DNA of 64,000 nt from Chryseobacterium endalhagicum (GTDB lineage Bacteria; Bacteroidota; Bacteroidia; Flavobacteriales; Weeksellaceae): the NCBI RefSeq assembly GCF_016745235.1, contig NZ_JAELVM010000002.1, positions 310,001 to 374,000 of the forward strand, given 5' to 3'. The notes under the pieces were generated by a model. It was not told where the DNA came from. It was given only the letters and a program-made list of their open reading frames with translations, and did no database searches. Position 1 is the stretch's first letter, and every line of letters starts with the position of its first letter. The translations under genes and the position numbers were made by a program. Positions 26,578 to 36,013 of this stretch are shown here, piece after piece.

Positions 26578-26898
26578 AATAAAAACAGAGAAACTTTCCA
26601 CATCTAAAATTCATATTTTCATCCCTAATTCCTTTACCTAATTCTTCATTTTCTTCTCTAGCTTGATTCTATTCAGATCAAAATTTTACAAATATGCAAC
26701 TTTTGCTTTTCCACTTTTTCCTAAAATGAACGGAATATTAACGAAAATAGAGCTTTTTTCTAAAGATTTACAGTCTCTCTATTTTAAAGATATATCACCA
26801 AAAAAAGCCGAAAGAACGAAGTAAGCCTCTGTTTTGCAACAATTTTTACAGGTTTTGTTTAATGTCTTTTCAGGTAAAATAAGCGTAACAAACAGGGG

Positions 26899-26916
26899 GT
26901 ATTTGTTAAACAATAC
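26899..26916. promoter_or_regulatory. near-palindrome upstream of TonB receptor
   Basis: GTATTTGTTAAACAATAC, an imperfect 18-bp palindrome about 70 bases before the receptor ATG. TATTTGTTAAACA resembles TATTTGTAAACA in the inverted repeat before the secreted phosphatase gene (33199-33210). Possible shared operator or promoter part. Confidence 0.35.
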
Positions 26917-26986
26917 TTAATACAAAATATTTATATATATTAAAATTATTAGCTTGATTTGCATAAAAAATTTAATATATGTAAAA

Positions 26987-29812
26987 ATGAAAACAAAATT
27001 AGAGAAATTACTTACCCTTGCTTTTGTCTGTTTCACAATTTTTGTTTCAGCGCAGAAGCAGTTAATTATAGGAACTGTTTTTGACGACAGCCAGCCTCTT
27101 CCCGGCGCGTCCGTTAAAATAAAAAGTTTATCAAAAAATACAGCCACGGATATCGATGGAAAGTTTGCCATCAATGATATCAAAGAAGGCCATTACAGCC
27201 TGCAGGTCAGCTACATTGGTTATGAAACCACAGATATTGAAGTAGATGTAAAACCCGGAGAAACCATTGATCTGGGTGCTGTAAAATTATCCCAGCAGAG
27301 AAAAAATATAGACGAAGTTGTGGTTACCGGAACTTTGAAAAATACGGAAGCACGGGCTTTAAACCTACAGAAAAATGCGGTGAATATCACCAATGTCATC
27401 GCCTCGGACGGAATCGGAAAGCTTCCGGACAGGAATGCCGCAGAAACGGTTCAGCGGGTTCAGGGTGTTTCTATTGAAAGAGACCAGGGCGAAGGAAGAT
27501 TCGTTTCTTTAAGAGGACTTCCGCCATTCTGGGCATCCACGACCATCAACGGAAACAGGCTTCCTACCGCAGAGGAAGAAACCACTTCCAGAGCGACAGC
27601 CTTTGACTTCTTCCCTACCGAACTGATCTCCTATGTTCATGTCAATAAGTCGTTTACTCCTGATATGGAAGCAGACGGAATTGGTGGCGGCGTGAACTTT
27701 ATCACGAAAACACCCCCGATGAAAACAGAGTTTAAAGCAACTTTGGGAAGCGGTTACAATGCAAAAGCAGACAAAGGCGTTTACAACCTTGGATTGCTTT
27801 ATGGAGGCCGGACGAAAGATAAAAAATTCGGGTATTTATTTAATGTGGCGCATTTTATAAGAAACTGGTCCACCGATAATTTTGAGGCGAGAAGAAGCGG
27901 TGATGAAGGGGTTTTCAGAATGGAACTGCGTGATTATAACGGGGTTAGAAAAACAACTGGTGTAAACGCAGCTTTTGAATACGTCCTTTCTCCAAAAAAT
28001 ACATTTTATTTAAAAGGAATGTACGGAACGCTTTCGGATGATGAAACGCATTATAAACACAGGATCAGATTTGATAAATTCAGTGCGGCTAATAATACAG
28101 CGAGAGTAGAGCTTCAGAACATCCATAATCTGCTGATCACTGAGCTTACCTCTATCTCTTTAGGCGGAATCCATACTTTAAATAAAGGAAAAATCGACTG
28201 GGATCTATCCTATTATGACAACCGTTTCAAATACGGGAATATTCCGGACAAACAGAACAATTCTTATTATGTGATCAAATACACCCAATCCGGAGTAGGG
28301 ATCAATCCTGACTATATTTCCAATCATGGGAACGGGCCGAGAGCATACTGGAAAGCAGACGGCGGTAAATTAGACTACAAAAATCCTGATGCCTTATTTG
28401 GATTCTACAGCAATCCGGACTTTAAAATGGAAGCTTCCCAGATGAGATTTACAGACCTTGAATTTTACAAAGTCTTTGTGGAGGAAAAGGATAAGATCGT
28501 GGCCGCATTCAATCATGAGATCAATGCATCGGATAAACTGACGTTAAAATATGGGTTTAAATACAGAGACAAAGAGCGTAATGCGAGATTCTCTGATATT
28601 TTTTACAACTGGAACGGCGGAACGGCTCCCCTTCTGTCTGATTATGCTCCATACATCACCACACAACCCAACGGACCAAAATATTTAAGCGAAATGAACG
28701 CTCACATCGGAAACACGTTCGGGCCGGTACTTTCTACCTCAGGAATGGATCAGTTCTGGATTCAGAATCAGGGAAACCTGAAAATTAACCCGGCAGATTC
28801 TGAAGCGCTGGAATACAATAAAGCTTTGGGAAGAAACTTTGATGTTTTTGAAAAGCATGCCGATGCGTACGGAATGGGAACCTATAAACTGAATGACAAG
28901 ATCATTATTTTAGGAGGAATCAGACTATCCAATACGAATACAAAAGTAAGAGGATATAATGTGGCGGACAACGTTCTTACTCCGGTAGAGCATACCAAAA
29001 ACTATCTGGCCGTGCTTCCGATGTTACATATTAAATATACCTTAAACGATAGAACCAACCTTCGTTTTGCCGCAACCCGTACTTTTTCCAGACCTAATTT
29101 CGGGGATCTGACACCGGGCGGAACGTACAGCGAAGCGGATAATGAATTTAAAGGAGGAAATCCAAATCTTAATCCAACCTATTCCTTAAACTTCGACCTG
29201 ATGGGAGAATATTATTTCTCCAATGTCGGGATCGTAAGCGGCGGGGTTTTCTATAAATCCATCACAGATCCTATTTTCCAGGATTCATTCATCGGAAACT
29301 ACAATGGAATGACCGGCGTACAGTTTACGGCTCCAAATAACGGAAAAGCGGCATGGCTGGGCGGTGTAGAGCTTGGAATCAACAGAAGATTCGACTTTTT
29401 ACCAGGATTTCTTCAGTATTTCGGAACACAGCTGAATGCTACGTTCATGACTTCTGAAATGGAAAAACCAAGCGGAAGACAGGTAGCCCTTCCTTATCAG
29501 GCCAAGCAGTTGTACAACGTACAGGTTTTCTTTGAGAAAAAAGGGTTCAATGCAAGACTGGCCTACAATTACAAAGGAAAGTACGCGGTAGAATATGCTG
29601 AAGATGACATCAATGACTCTTATTACGGAAAATATAGCAGCTTAGATTTCGGGGGATCTTACCAGTTCACGAAACACCTGATGCTGTATGCTGATGTGAA
29701 CAACATTCTGAACAAACCTTTGATTTATCACTTCGGAAAAAATGAAGACCGTCCTGAGCAGGTGGAATATTACGGAGTACGATGTAATCTGGGTATAAAA
29801 CTGAACTTTTAA
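26987..29812 (+). CDS. TonB-dependent outer membrane receptor
   Basis: 941 aa from ATG 26987 (MKTKLEKLLTLAF). Signal peptide of ~22 residues ending VSAQ, a carboxypeptidase-regulatory-like domain (~25-100, GTVFDDSQPLPGASVKIKS), a DEVVVTGTL TonB-box-like segment, plug (~115-245, with GKLPDRNAAETVQRVQGVSI) and a 22-strand-type barrel to the C-terminus (GIKLNF). It imports a substrate through the outer membrane with TonB energy. The transporter gene starts 10 bases downstream, so receptor and phosphonatase-like enzymes share an operon. No SusD partner is present. Confidence 0.93.
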   Translation: MKTKLEKLLTLAFVCFTIFVSAQKQLIIGTVFDDSQPLPGASVKIKSLSKNTATDIDGKFAINDIKEGHYSLQVSYIGYETTDIEVDVKPGETIDLGAVKLSQQRKNIDEVVVTGTLKNTEARALNLQKNAVNITNVIASDGIGKLPDRNAAETVQRVQGVSIERDQGEGRFVSLRGLPPFWASTTINGNRLPTAEEETTSRATAFDFFPTELISYVHVNKSFTPDMEADGIGGGVNFITKTPPMKTEFKATLGSGYNAKADKGVYNLGLLYGGRTKDKKFGYLFNVAHFIRNWSTDNFEARRSGDEGVFRMELRDYNGVRKTTGVNAAFEYVLSPKNTFYLKGMYGTLSDDETHYKHRIRFDKFSAANNTARVELQNIHNLLITELTSISLGGIHTLNKGKIDWDLSYYDNRFKYGNIPDKQNNSYYVIKYTQSGVGINPDYISNHGNGPRAYWKADGGKLDYKNPDALFGFYSNPDFKMEASQMRFTDLEFYKVFVEEKDKIVAAFNHEINASDKLTLKYGFKYRDKERNARFSDIFYNWNGGTAPLLSDYAPYITTQPNGPKYLSEMNAHIGNTFGPVLSTSGMDQFWIQNQGNLKINPADSEALEYNKALGRNFDVFEKHADAYGMGTYKLNDKIIILGGIRLSNTNTKVRGYNVADNVLTPVEHTKNYLAVLPMLHIKYTLNDRTNLRFAATRTFSRPNFGDLTPGGTYSEADNEFKGGNPNLNPTYSLNFDLMGEYYFSNVGIVSGGVFYKSITDPIFQDSFIGNYNGMTGVQFTAPNNGKAAWLGGVELGINRRFDFLPGFLQYFGTQLNATFMTSEMEKPSGRQVALPYQAKQLYNVQVFFEKKGFNARLAYNYKGKYAVEYAEDDINDSYYGKYSSLDFGGSYQFTKHLMLYADVNNILNKPLIYHFGKNEDRPEQVEYYGVRCNLGIKLNF

Positions 29813-29822
29813 ACCATACTCA

Positions 29823-31121
29823 ATGGCAAAAAGCATCAATAAAAAAACAATAGTAACACTGAAGGCCGCCCTGGCTGCTTTCGGTGTTTACTTCTGCATG
29901 TATGGATTCCGGAAACCATTTACGGTAGCCTCTTTTGAAAGACTGGCTTATTTCGGGGTTGATTATAAAATACTGATCATTATTGCCCAGGCGGTAGGTT
30001 ATTTTATTTCAAAATTCATCGGAATTAAATTTATTTCCGAACTGAAACCGGAAAAAAGAATTACTTATCTATTGGCATTCATTGCGGTTGCAGAATTGGC
30101 CCTGTTGGGATTTGCAGCAGTTCCCGCTCCTTACAATATCGTTTTCATGTTCATCAACGGGATTCCGCTCGGCATGATCTGGGGCATTGTTTTTTCCTAT
30201 ATTGAAGGGAGAAAAACCACTGAAATCATCGGACTTTTTCTATGCTCAAGCTTTGTGGTTTCCTCGGGGTTTACAAAATCTGCCGGAAAATTTTTAATGG
30301 ATTATTTTCCGGTTTCGGAATTCTGGATGCCCTTCTGTACGGGATTAATTTTCATCTTTCCTCTGATTATTTTCGCCGTTCTTCTGGAAAAGATTCCCAA
30401 ACCAACGGAAGAAGATATTCTGCTTAAAAGCAAAAGACAGCCTCTGAACCGGACCGAAAGAAAAGCGTTGATCCGTCAGTTTTTCATCCCGATCGTCTGT
30501 ATTATTTTTCTTTATATCTGTTTAACGGTTTTAAGGGATTTCAGGGATAATTTTAACCGGGAAATCTGGGATGGTTTGAATTTTACATTTGACAGCTCTA
30601 TTTTCACACTGACGGAGATTCCTATCGCGGTAATGGTTCTCCTGATCCTGAGTTTCATGGTGAAAGTGAAGAACAACAAAAAAGCTTTTGCGTATTACCA
30701 TTATATTCTTTTTGGCGGGATACTGACTGTAGGATTCTCCACCTATTTATTTCAGAATGCTTCTTTATCTCCTTTTATGTGGATGGTGATATCCGGTTTT
30801 GGAATGTATATCTGCTACATTCCGTTCAATGGAATTTATTTCGACCGGATGATCGCAGCATTTGATATTAAAGGAAATGTAGGCTTCCTTATTTATACCG
30901 TAGATTCTTTCGGTTATCTGGGAAGCGTTCTGATCCTGCTTTACAAGAATTTTGGCTCTGCACAGACTTCGTGGCTCAGTTTTTATATTCACCTGAATTA
31001 TATTATCACGGCCGCCGTTTTTATTCTTTCGGTGACTGCTTTTTTAGCCTTCAGAAAAAAAGGGAAACCGAAATCAAACTCTAATCCATTCATTAATTTC
31101 GATACGTCGAAAATCTTATAA
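29823..31121 (+). CDS. DUF5690-type major facilitator transporter
   Basis: 432 aa, about twelve hydrophobic segments in two halves with a central charged loop (residues ~195-225). The N-terminal GVYFCMYGFRKPFTVASF recalls the organophosphate:phosphate antiporter branch (UhpT/GlpT type) of the MFS; I recall this set as DUF5690. Placed between a TonB receptor and cytoplasmic phosphonatase-like enzymes, it is the obvious inner-membrane step for the same substrate. The substrate itself is inference. Confidence 0.82.
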   Translation: MAKSINKKTIVTLKAALAAFGVYFCMYGFRKPFTVASFERLAYFGVDYKILIIIAQAVGYFISKFIGIKFISELKPEKRITYLLAFIAVAELALLGFAAVPAPYNIVFMFINGIPLGMIWGIVFSYIEGRKTTEIIGLFLCSSFVVSSGFTKSAGKFLMDYFPVSEFWMPFCTGLIFIFPLIIFAVLLEKIPKPTEEDILLKSKRQPLNRTERKALIRQFFIPIVCIIFLYICLTVLRDFRDNFNREIWDGLNFTFDSSIFTLTEIPIAVMVLLILSFMVKVKNNKKAFAYYHYILFGGILTVGFSTYLFQNASLSPFMWMVISGFGMYICYIPFNGIYFDRMIAAFDIKGNVGFLIYTVDSFGYLGSVLILLYKNFGSAQTSWLSFYIHLNYIITAAVFILSVTAFLAFRKKGKPKSNSNPFINFDTSKIL

Positions 31122-31132
31122 ATTAAAGTACA

Positions 31133-32287
31133 ATGACAGCAAAATTTGATTTAATCGTTGTGGGAGGTGGTATTTTAGGTACATTTCATGCCTATCATGC
31201 CCTTAAGAAAGGTCTTACGGTAGCTTTACTGGAAAGAAATTCGGTTCCTCAGGGTGCAACGGTGAGAAATTTCGGACAGGTAGTGCCTTCCGGAATGGAT
31301 CTTAAATGGCAGAACTTCGGAAGAGAAAGCCTCGCCATTTACAATGAACTTCATGCCCAGGCAGATCTTACAATAAGAAAAAACGGTTCTGTATATATCG
31401 CCTCCAATGATGAGGAAATCCAACTGATAGAGGAACTGTACGAAATCAACAGGAATAATGATTATGAATCTGTTCTGTTATCCAAAAACGACTGTATCAA
31501 GAAATTTGACGGGCTCCGTTCGGATTACTGCAAAGGCGGACTCTTTTTTCCGCAGGAACTTTCAGTAGATTCCGCAGATATGATCGTAAAGCTTCATAAG
31601 CTGCTGCAGGAAAAGCTGGGACTTCAGATTTTTTACAACACAACCATTATTGAAACCGGAGAAAACGGGCAGAGCTGCAGCGCAGTAAGTGCAGAAGGAA
31701 CTGAATTTACCGCCTCAAAAATCATCATCTGCGGCGGCCATGAATTCAAAACATTATACCCTAAAGTATTTGATAACAGCGATTTGGAAGTGAGTAAGCT
31801 TCAGATGCTGCAGACCAAACCTCAGGGCATTTATTCGCTGCCGGGAAATATCCTGACAGGACTTTCCATCAGGAGGTATGAATCATTCAGTGAATGTGCT
31901 TCTTATCAGAAAATCAAAGCATTAGAAGACCCGAAGTCGTTTGAGAAAAAGTTCGGGGTTCATATTTTATTTAAACAGGCGCTTGACGGTTCTATCATCC
32001 TGGGAGATTCCCACGAATATGCGGATGCCAGAAATGCAGATGACCTTGGCTACGACCTGAATATGGAAATCGATGAATTTATGATCCACGAAGCAAAGAA
32101 AATTATTGACCTTCCTACGTATGAAATTCAGAGAAGATGGTTCGGCGTGTATTCCCAGTGCAAAACAAAAGATATTTTTGAACACAATCCTTCCCCGAAT
32201 ATCCACATTATAACCGGTATCGGAGGAAAGGGAATGACGGGAAGCGGTGGCTTTTCCCAATTTAATATAGATAAAATTTACGCATAA
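31133..32287 (+). CDS. FAD-dependent oxidoreductase, phosphonate-associated (TIGR03364-like)
   Basis: 384 aa, DAO/glycine oxidase fold. The FAD-binding GGGILG is at residues 11-16, followed by RNFGQVVPSGMD; the C-terminus has ITGIGGKGMTGSGGFS. The RNFG-x-V and IGGKGMTG blocks fit the TIGR03364 clade, which I recall as linked by synteny to phosphonatase-like hydrolases and proposed to oxidise aminophosphonates to aldehydes. The stop is seven bases before the HAD gene, consistent with consecutive steps. Exact substrate unknown. Confidence 0.85.
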   Translation: MTAKFDLIVVGGGILGTFHAYHALKKGLTVALLERNSVPQGATVRNFGQVVPSGMDLKWQNFGRESLAIYNELHAQADLTIRKNGSVYIASNDEEIQLIEELYEINRNNDYESVLLSKNDCIKKFDGLRSDYCKGGLFFPQELSVDSADMIVKLHKLLQEKLGLQIFYNTTIIETGENGQSCSAVSAEGTEFTASKIIICGGHEFKTLYPKVFDNSDLEVSKLQMLQTKPQGIYSLPGNILTGLSIRRYESFSECASYQKIKALEDPKSFEKKFGVHILFKQALDGSIILGDSHEYADARNADDLGYDLNMEIDEFMIHEAKKIIDLPTYEIQRRWFGVYSQCKTKDIFEHNPSPNIHIITGIGGKGMTGSGGFSQFNIDKIYA

Positions 32288-32294
32288 AATTTCA

Positions 32295-32963
32295 ATGAAA
32301 AATATAGAATTACTGGTTCTGGATATGGCCGGAACAACCATTGACGAAGATAATGTAGTGTATAAAACTTTAACGGATGCTGTGAACAATCACGGCTATC
32401 ATGTGACTTTAGAAAAGGTCCTTTCAAGCTGTGCCGGAATGGAAAAACTGGAAGCCATCACCAGCCTGCTAAAGGAAATTAATGGTAATGAAACAGATGC
32501 TCCCGCTATTTTCGAACATTTCTCGGAGCAGCTGAAAGAAGCATACCGGAATCTGGATGTGAAACCGATCAATGGAACTGAAAATTTTCTGCTGAAAATG
32601 AAATCCCTGGATAAAAAAGTAGTCCTGAACACCGGCTATACCACGGAAATTGCCCGCCAGCTTCTGGATAAGCTGCAATGGAAAGAAGCTGTTCATTATG
32701 ATGCCCTGATCACAGCAGATGATGTATCTGAAAGCCGTCCAAGCCCGGAAATGATCAATCTTGCGATGAAAAAATTCAATATCAGTGAGCCTGAAAAAGT
32801 TTTAAAAGCAGGGGATTCGGTGATTGATATTGAAGAGGGGAAAAACGCGGGCTGCGGACTTACGATAGCCGTTCTTTCCGGGGCACAAAACAGAAAGGAA
32901 CTGGAAACGGCACATCCCGATTATATTTTTAATACCATTTCTGAGGCTGAAAATATACTTTAA
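32295..32963 (+). CDS. phosphonatase-like HAD hydrolase (PhnX-related)
   Basis: 222 aa. HAD motif I DMAGTT (nucleophile Asp10), motif II NTGYT, motif III/IV region SRPSPEM and AGDSVIDIEEGKNAG follow phosphonoacetaldehyde hydrolase closely. In the cap, GMEKLEAI aligns with the GLLKIDHV segment of PhnX, placing Lys51 at the Schiff-base lysine needed for C-P cleavage. It probably hydrolyses a phosphonate aldehyde made by the oxidoreductase seven bases upstream. The TIGR03351-type assignment is from memory. Confidence 0.85.
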   Translation: MKNIELLVLDMAGTTIDEDNVVYKTLTDAVNNHGYHVTLEKVLSSCAGMEKLEAITSLLKEINGNETDAPAIFEHFSEQLKEAYRNLDVKPINGTENFLLKMKSLDKKVVLNTGYTTEIARQLLDKLQWKEAVHYDALITADDVSESRPSPEMINLAMKKFNISEPEKVLKAGDSVIDIEEGKNAGCGLTIAVLSGAQNRKELETAHPDYIFNTISEAENIL

Positions 32964-33014
32964 AACTCTTCTTTCAAATTATACTTACTTATTTCAGCCT
33001 CATTTTTTTTACTT

Positions 33015-33103
33015 AAACACTAATGACACTAATATTTTTTCACAAATAACACCAATTTATAATTCGTGGAAATTTGTGGAAAGTATTAGTGCTGTTTGTG
33101 TTT
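33015..33103. repeat. ACACTAAT/ATTAGTG-type imperfect palindrome
   Basis: AAACACTAATGACACTAATA faces GTATTAGTGCTGTTTGTGTT with CACAAAT/ATTTGTG inside. It is downstream of the HAD gene and may end its transcript. It resembles 21138-21222 and 56915-56995. Confidence 0.5.
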
Positions 33104-33150
33104 ATAACCGTAAACCTTTAGTTATCAATTTGTTAACCTTAAGTTCACGC

Positions 33151-33211
33151 ATGTTTACAAATAGTAAATTAATTTTACAAAAGTTAATAATTAATTACTA
33201 TTTGTAAACAT
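33151..33211. promoter_or_regulatory. 17-bp perfect inverted repeat before secreted phosphatase gene
   Basis: ATGTTTACAAATAGTAA (33151-33167) and TTACTATTTGTAAACAT (33195-33211) are exact reverse complements 27 bases apart; the right arm ends 23 bases before the ATG. No T-run follows, so an operator or mRNA leader structure is more likely than a terminator. Confidence 0.55.
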
Positions 33212-33234
33212 TTCTTTTTTAAAACCATTATCCA

Positions 33235-35088
33235 ATGAAAACAAAACTCTTCTCAATGGCCGTTCTTGTGAGCTGTTTATTCAGTGCTCAGAAGAAAAAA
33301 GTTCTTTTTATCGGTATCGACGGATGCCGTGCGGATGTAATGATGTCCAGCAATGTTCCGAACATCCAAAACCTTGTTAACCAATCCATTTACTCTCTTG
33401 ACGGACTTTGTGCCGCCACCACATGGAGCGGAAACGGCTGGAGCACCATGCTTACCGGTGTATGGCACACGAAACACAATGTTCAGGACAACAATTTCAC
33501 CAGCCCGAATTATGTGAATTATCCGGATTTTTTAACAAGAGCGGAAACTTTTAATCCCAACTTAAAAACAATCTCTCTGGCTCATTGGGCGCCTATCAAT
33601 GACAAAATCATACAGAATGCGGATGTGAAAAGCAACCTGGCTTCGGATCTGGCTGTAAAAAATGCTGCCGTAACAGCGCTTCAGAGTGATAATCCCGATA
33701 TTCTTTTTGTGGATTTTGATGATGTAGACCATGCCGGGCATTCGTACGGCTTCGCTTCCACGGTTCCGCAGTATGTTTCTGCTATCCAGACCATCGATTC
33801 TTATATTGGAGATATCGTAACCGCTATGAAAAACAGAAGCACTTATAATAATGAAGACTGGCTGGTTGTTTTAACGACCGACCACGGCGCAATTCAGAGT
33901 TCGCATGGCGGCGGAAATCTTTCTGAGCGTAATATCTTCACCGTTTATTCCAATCCGGGATTTACCCCTCAGCAGATCAGCAAAACCATTCTTGAATCCA
34001 ATAAGACCTTTAACCAGCTGAGCTTTCCGGCAGGAACTTATGCCAAACCGGCTAATCAGGCTCCTTTCGATTTTGGAACCAGTCAGGATTTTACCGTTGA
34101 ATTCTGGGTTAAACCCAATGCTTCCTATTCGAGCGATCCGGTAATGATCAGTAATAAAAACTGGGCAAGCGGGAAAAACAAAGGCTTTGTAATTTCAGGA
34201 TATTCCGGACAGACTTTTAAACTGAATATAGGCGACGGAACGAACAGAATTGATCTTGTAGGCGGAAAAGTGGAAACCAATAAGTGGAAACATATCGCGG
34301 TTACTTTTGACAGAGACGGGCTTGTCACTCTTTATGAAGACGGAGTTCCGGTAACTTTTGCTAAAATGAATACGATCGGAAATATTAATTCCGGACTTCC
34401 TCTGACGATCAATCAGGACGGAACGAATACCTACGGCGAAAACCTTGCCGCCTCTTATAAAGACATCAGAATCTGGAAATCTGCGCTTCCGAATAGTGTA
34501 ATCGTTAACTGGGCCAATCAGGACATTACGTCTTCCCATCCTTATTATTCGCAGCTGCTGGCAGACTGGAAATGCAACGGAACTTCCGGAAACACTTTGA
34601 CGGATTCAAGCCCGAATGCCAATAATCTTGCAGTAACAGGATCTCCGGCTTATGCTGCAGGTACAACGAATGCCTTCAAAATTTACGATTACACCTCAAC
34701 CACAAGAGAGACTGACCATTTCCCAACGGTACTGAACTGGATGTGTATTCCGGTACAGGCTGCATGGGGCATTGACGGAGTAAACAGAATTCCGGTGTGC
34801 ACAAATGGAAGCTTAGCAGCAAAAGAAACTGTAAAAACAACTGATGATTTTAAAATTTATCCGAATCCGGCTTCTGAAACGTTAAACATTCAATATCAGT
34901 CTGATGATAAAGAAATTAAGGCAGAAATCCTAGATAGCAAAGGCTCATTGATTTCAACAAAAACCTTAGAATCATCCAATGGATCGTTCAACGGAAAAAT
35001 AGATATTCAGGCCCTTACAAAAGGAATTTACTATGTGAAACTGACTGGAAGTAAGAAATCCCTGACCAAATCTTTCATCAGGAAATAA
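33235..35088 (+). CDS. secreted alkaline phosphatase/phosphodiesterase-family protein with LamG-like region and T9SS tail
   Basis: 617 aa. Signal peptide ends at about Gln19. Alkaline phosphatase superfamily metal ligands appear in GIDGCRAD (Asp29), DFDDVDHAGHSYG, TTDHG and TDHFPT; Thr63 or Ser65 in TTWSGNGWSTMLTG is the likely nucleophile. A LamG/concanavalin-like region (residues ~275-470, EFWVKPN ... WKHIAVTFD) is inserted between the DHG and TDHFPT parts. The end (from ~538, FKIYPNPASETLNI) is a T9SS type A sorting domain, so the protein is exported to the surface or medium. It could release phospho- or phosphonate groups from esters for the upstream uptake genes. Confidence 0.87.
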   Translation: MKTKLFSMAVLVSCLFSAQKKKVLFIGIDGCRADVMMSSNVPNIQNLVNQSIYSLDGLCAATTWSGNGWSTMLTGVWHTKHNVQDNNFTSPNYVNYPDFLTRAETFNPNLKTISLAHWAPINDKIIQNADVKSNLASDLAVKNAAVTALQSDNPDILFVDFDDVDHAGHSYGFASTVPQYVSAIQTIDSYIGDIVTAMKNRSTYNNEDWLVVLTTDHGAIQSSHGGGNLSERNIFTVYSNPGFTPQQISKTILESNKTFNQLSFPAGTYAKPANQAPFDFGTSQDFTVEFWVKPNASYSSDPVMISNKNWASGKNKGFVISGYSGQTFKLNIGDGTNRIDLVGGKVETNKWKHIAVTFDRDGLVTLYEDGVPVTFAKMNTIGNINSGLPLTINQDGTNTYGENLAASYKDIRIWKSALPNSVIVNWANQDITSSHPYYSQLLADWKCNGTSGNTLTDSSPNANNLAVTGSPAYAAGTTNAFKIYDYTSTTRETDHFPTVLNWMCIPVQAAWGIDGVNRIPVCTNGSLAAKETVKTTDDFKIYPNPASETLNIQYQSDDKEIKAEILDSKGSLISTKTLESSNGSFNGKIDIQALTKGIYYVKLTGSKKSLTKSFIRK

Positions 35089-35218
35089 GACAACAAGCAA
35101 TTAGATTTAATTTTTTGATATTAGAACAAGGATATTGTTTCCGAGTTCTAATATCTTTTTTATTAAGAGGCTGGAAGACGAATGCTGAAAGTTATTATCG
35201 GGCATTCGCATTAAATAA

Positions 35219-35453
35219 CCTGAGTTCGGGATAAGAAGTTAAGATTAAAAGGCTGGAAGCTGGAAGCCTGAAGAGGGAAGTAACTATTAGCCATTGATAT
35301 TAAACATTTACCTTTAAATTTGCTGAACCGAATTAAAAAAATTAGTAAAAGCCACAGTATATTTCTACCTCTGGACTTCAATAACTTCCCTCTTCCAGCT
35401 TCAGACTTCCTAACCAATCTTAAAAAACAAAAATACCTTATCCCGAACTCAGG
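35219..35453. mobile_element. MITE-like element A, copy 1
   Basis: 235 bp with perfect 17-bp terminal inverted repeats CCTGAGTTCGGGATAAG / CTTATCCCGAACTCAGG, flanked by TTAAATAA on both sides (35211-35218, 35454-35461) like an 8-bp target duplication. Inner arms GAAGAGGGAAGT / ACTTCCCTCTTC allow a long hairpin. No coding. Copies also at 59304 and 61037. Confidence 0.8.
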
Positions 35454-35493
35454 TTAAATAACTTCCTCTTCGGGTTTCAAGCTTCAAGCCCCT

Positions 35494-35979
35494 TTAAATA
35501 TCAAAGGTCAGCAGCATTTGGGTATCACAGCGGTCATACACGGAGTCCGATACCGGCATATGCTTAAAACCCAGTTTTTCATACAGCCTGATCGCCGGAA
35601 CCAGCACTGAATTTGTTTCCAGAAAAATACTTTCTGCCTTTAGTTCTCTCGCTTTATCTACCAATGCCTGTCCTACCAGATAACCGATTTTCTTTCCCTG
35701 GACCTTAGGACTTACTGCCATTTTAGAAAGCTCAAACTTAAGGGGTTCATCTGCCAGCTTCACCAAAGCACAGGTTCCTACAGGTTCATCACTTAAAAGG
35801 GCAAAAACGATATATCCTCCTTTATTGATGATGTGCTCTTCAGGATTGTCCAGGAGTTTATAATCGCCGGTTTCCATTTTGAAAAAGGTTTTGATCCATT
35901 CTTCATTTAAAGCTCTGAAAGCTTGTTTATACTGAGGATCATAGGGTATTATTTTTACTTCATTATTCGTATCATTCAT
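35494..35979 (-). CDS. GNAT family N-acetyltransferase
   Basis: 161 aa. The acetyl-CoA-binding motif A is clear: SKMAVSPKVQGKKIGYLVGQ (R/Q-x-x-G-x-G/A type, here QGKKIGYLVG), with the C-terminal LYEKLGFKHMP motif. The acceptor substrate cannot be inferred. It is cytosolic and single, between MITE A and repeat-filled spacer. Confidence 0.88.
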   Translation of the reverse strand: MNDTNNEVKIIPYDPQYKQAFRALNEEWIKTFFKMETGDYKLLDNPEEHIINKGGYIVFALLSDEPVGTCALVKLADEPLKFELSKMAVSPKVQGKKIGYLVGQALVDKARELKAESIFLETNSVLVPAIRLYEKLGFKHMPVSDSVYDRCDTQMLLTFDI

Positions 35980-36013
35980 TGCTATAAGGTTTCGTTTATT
36001 TACTGTTTATATT

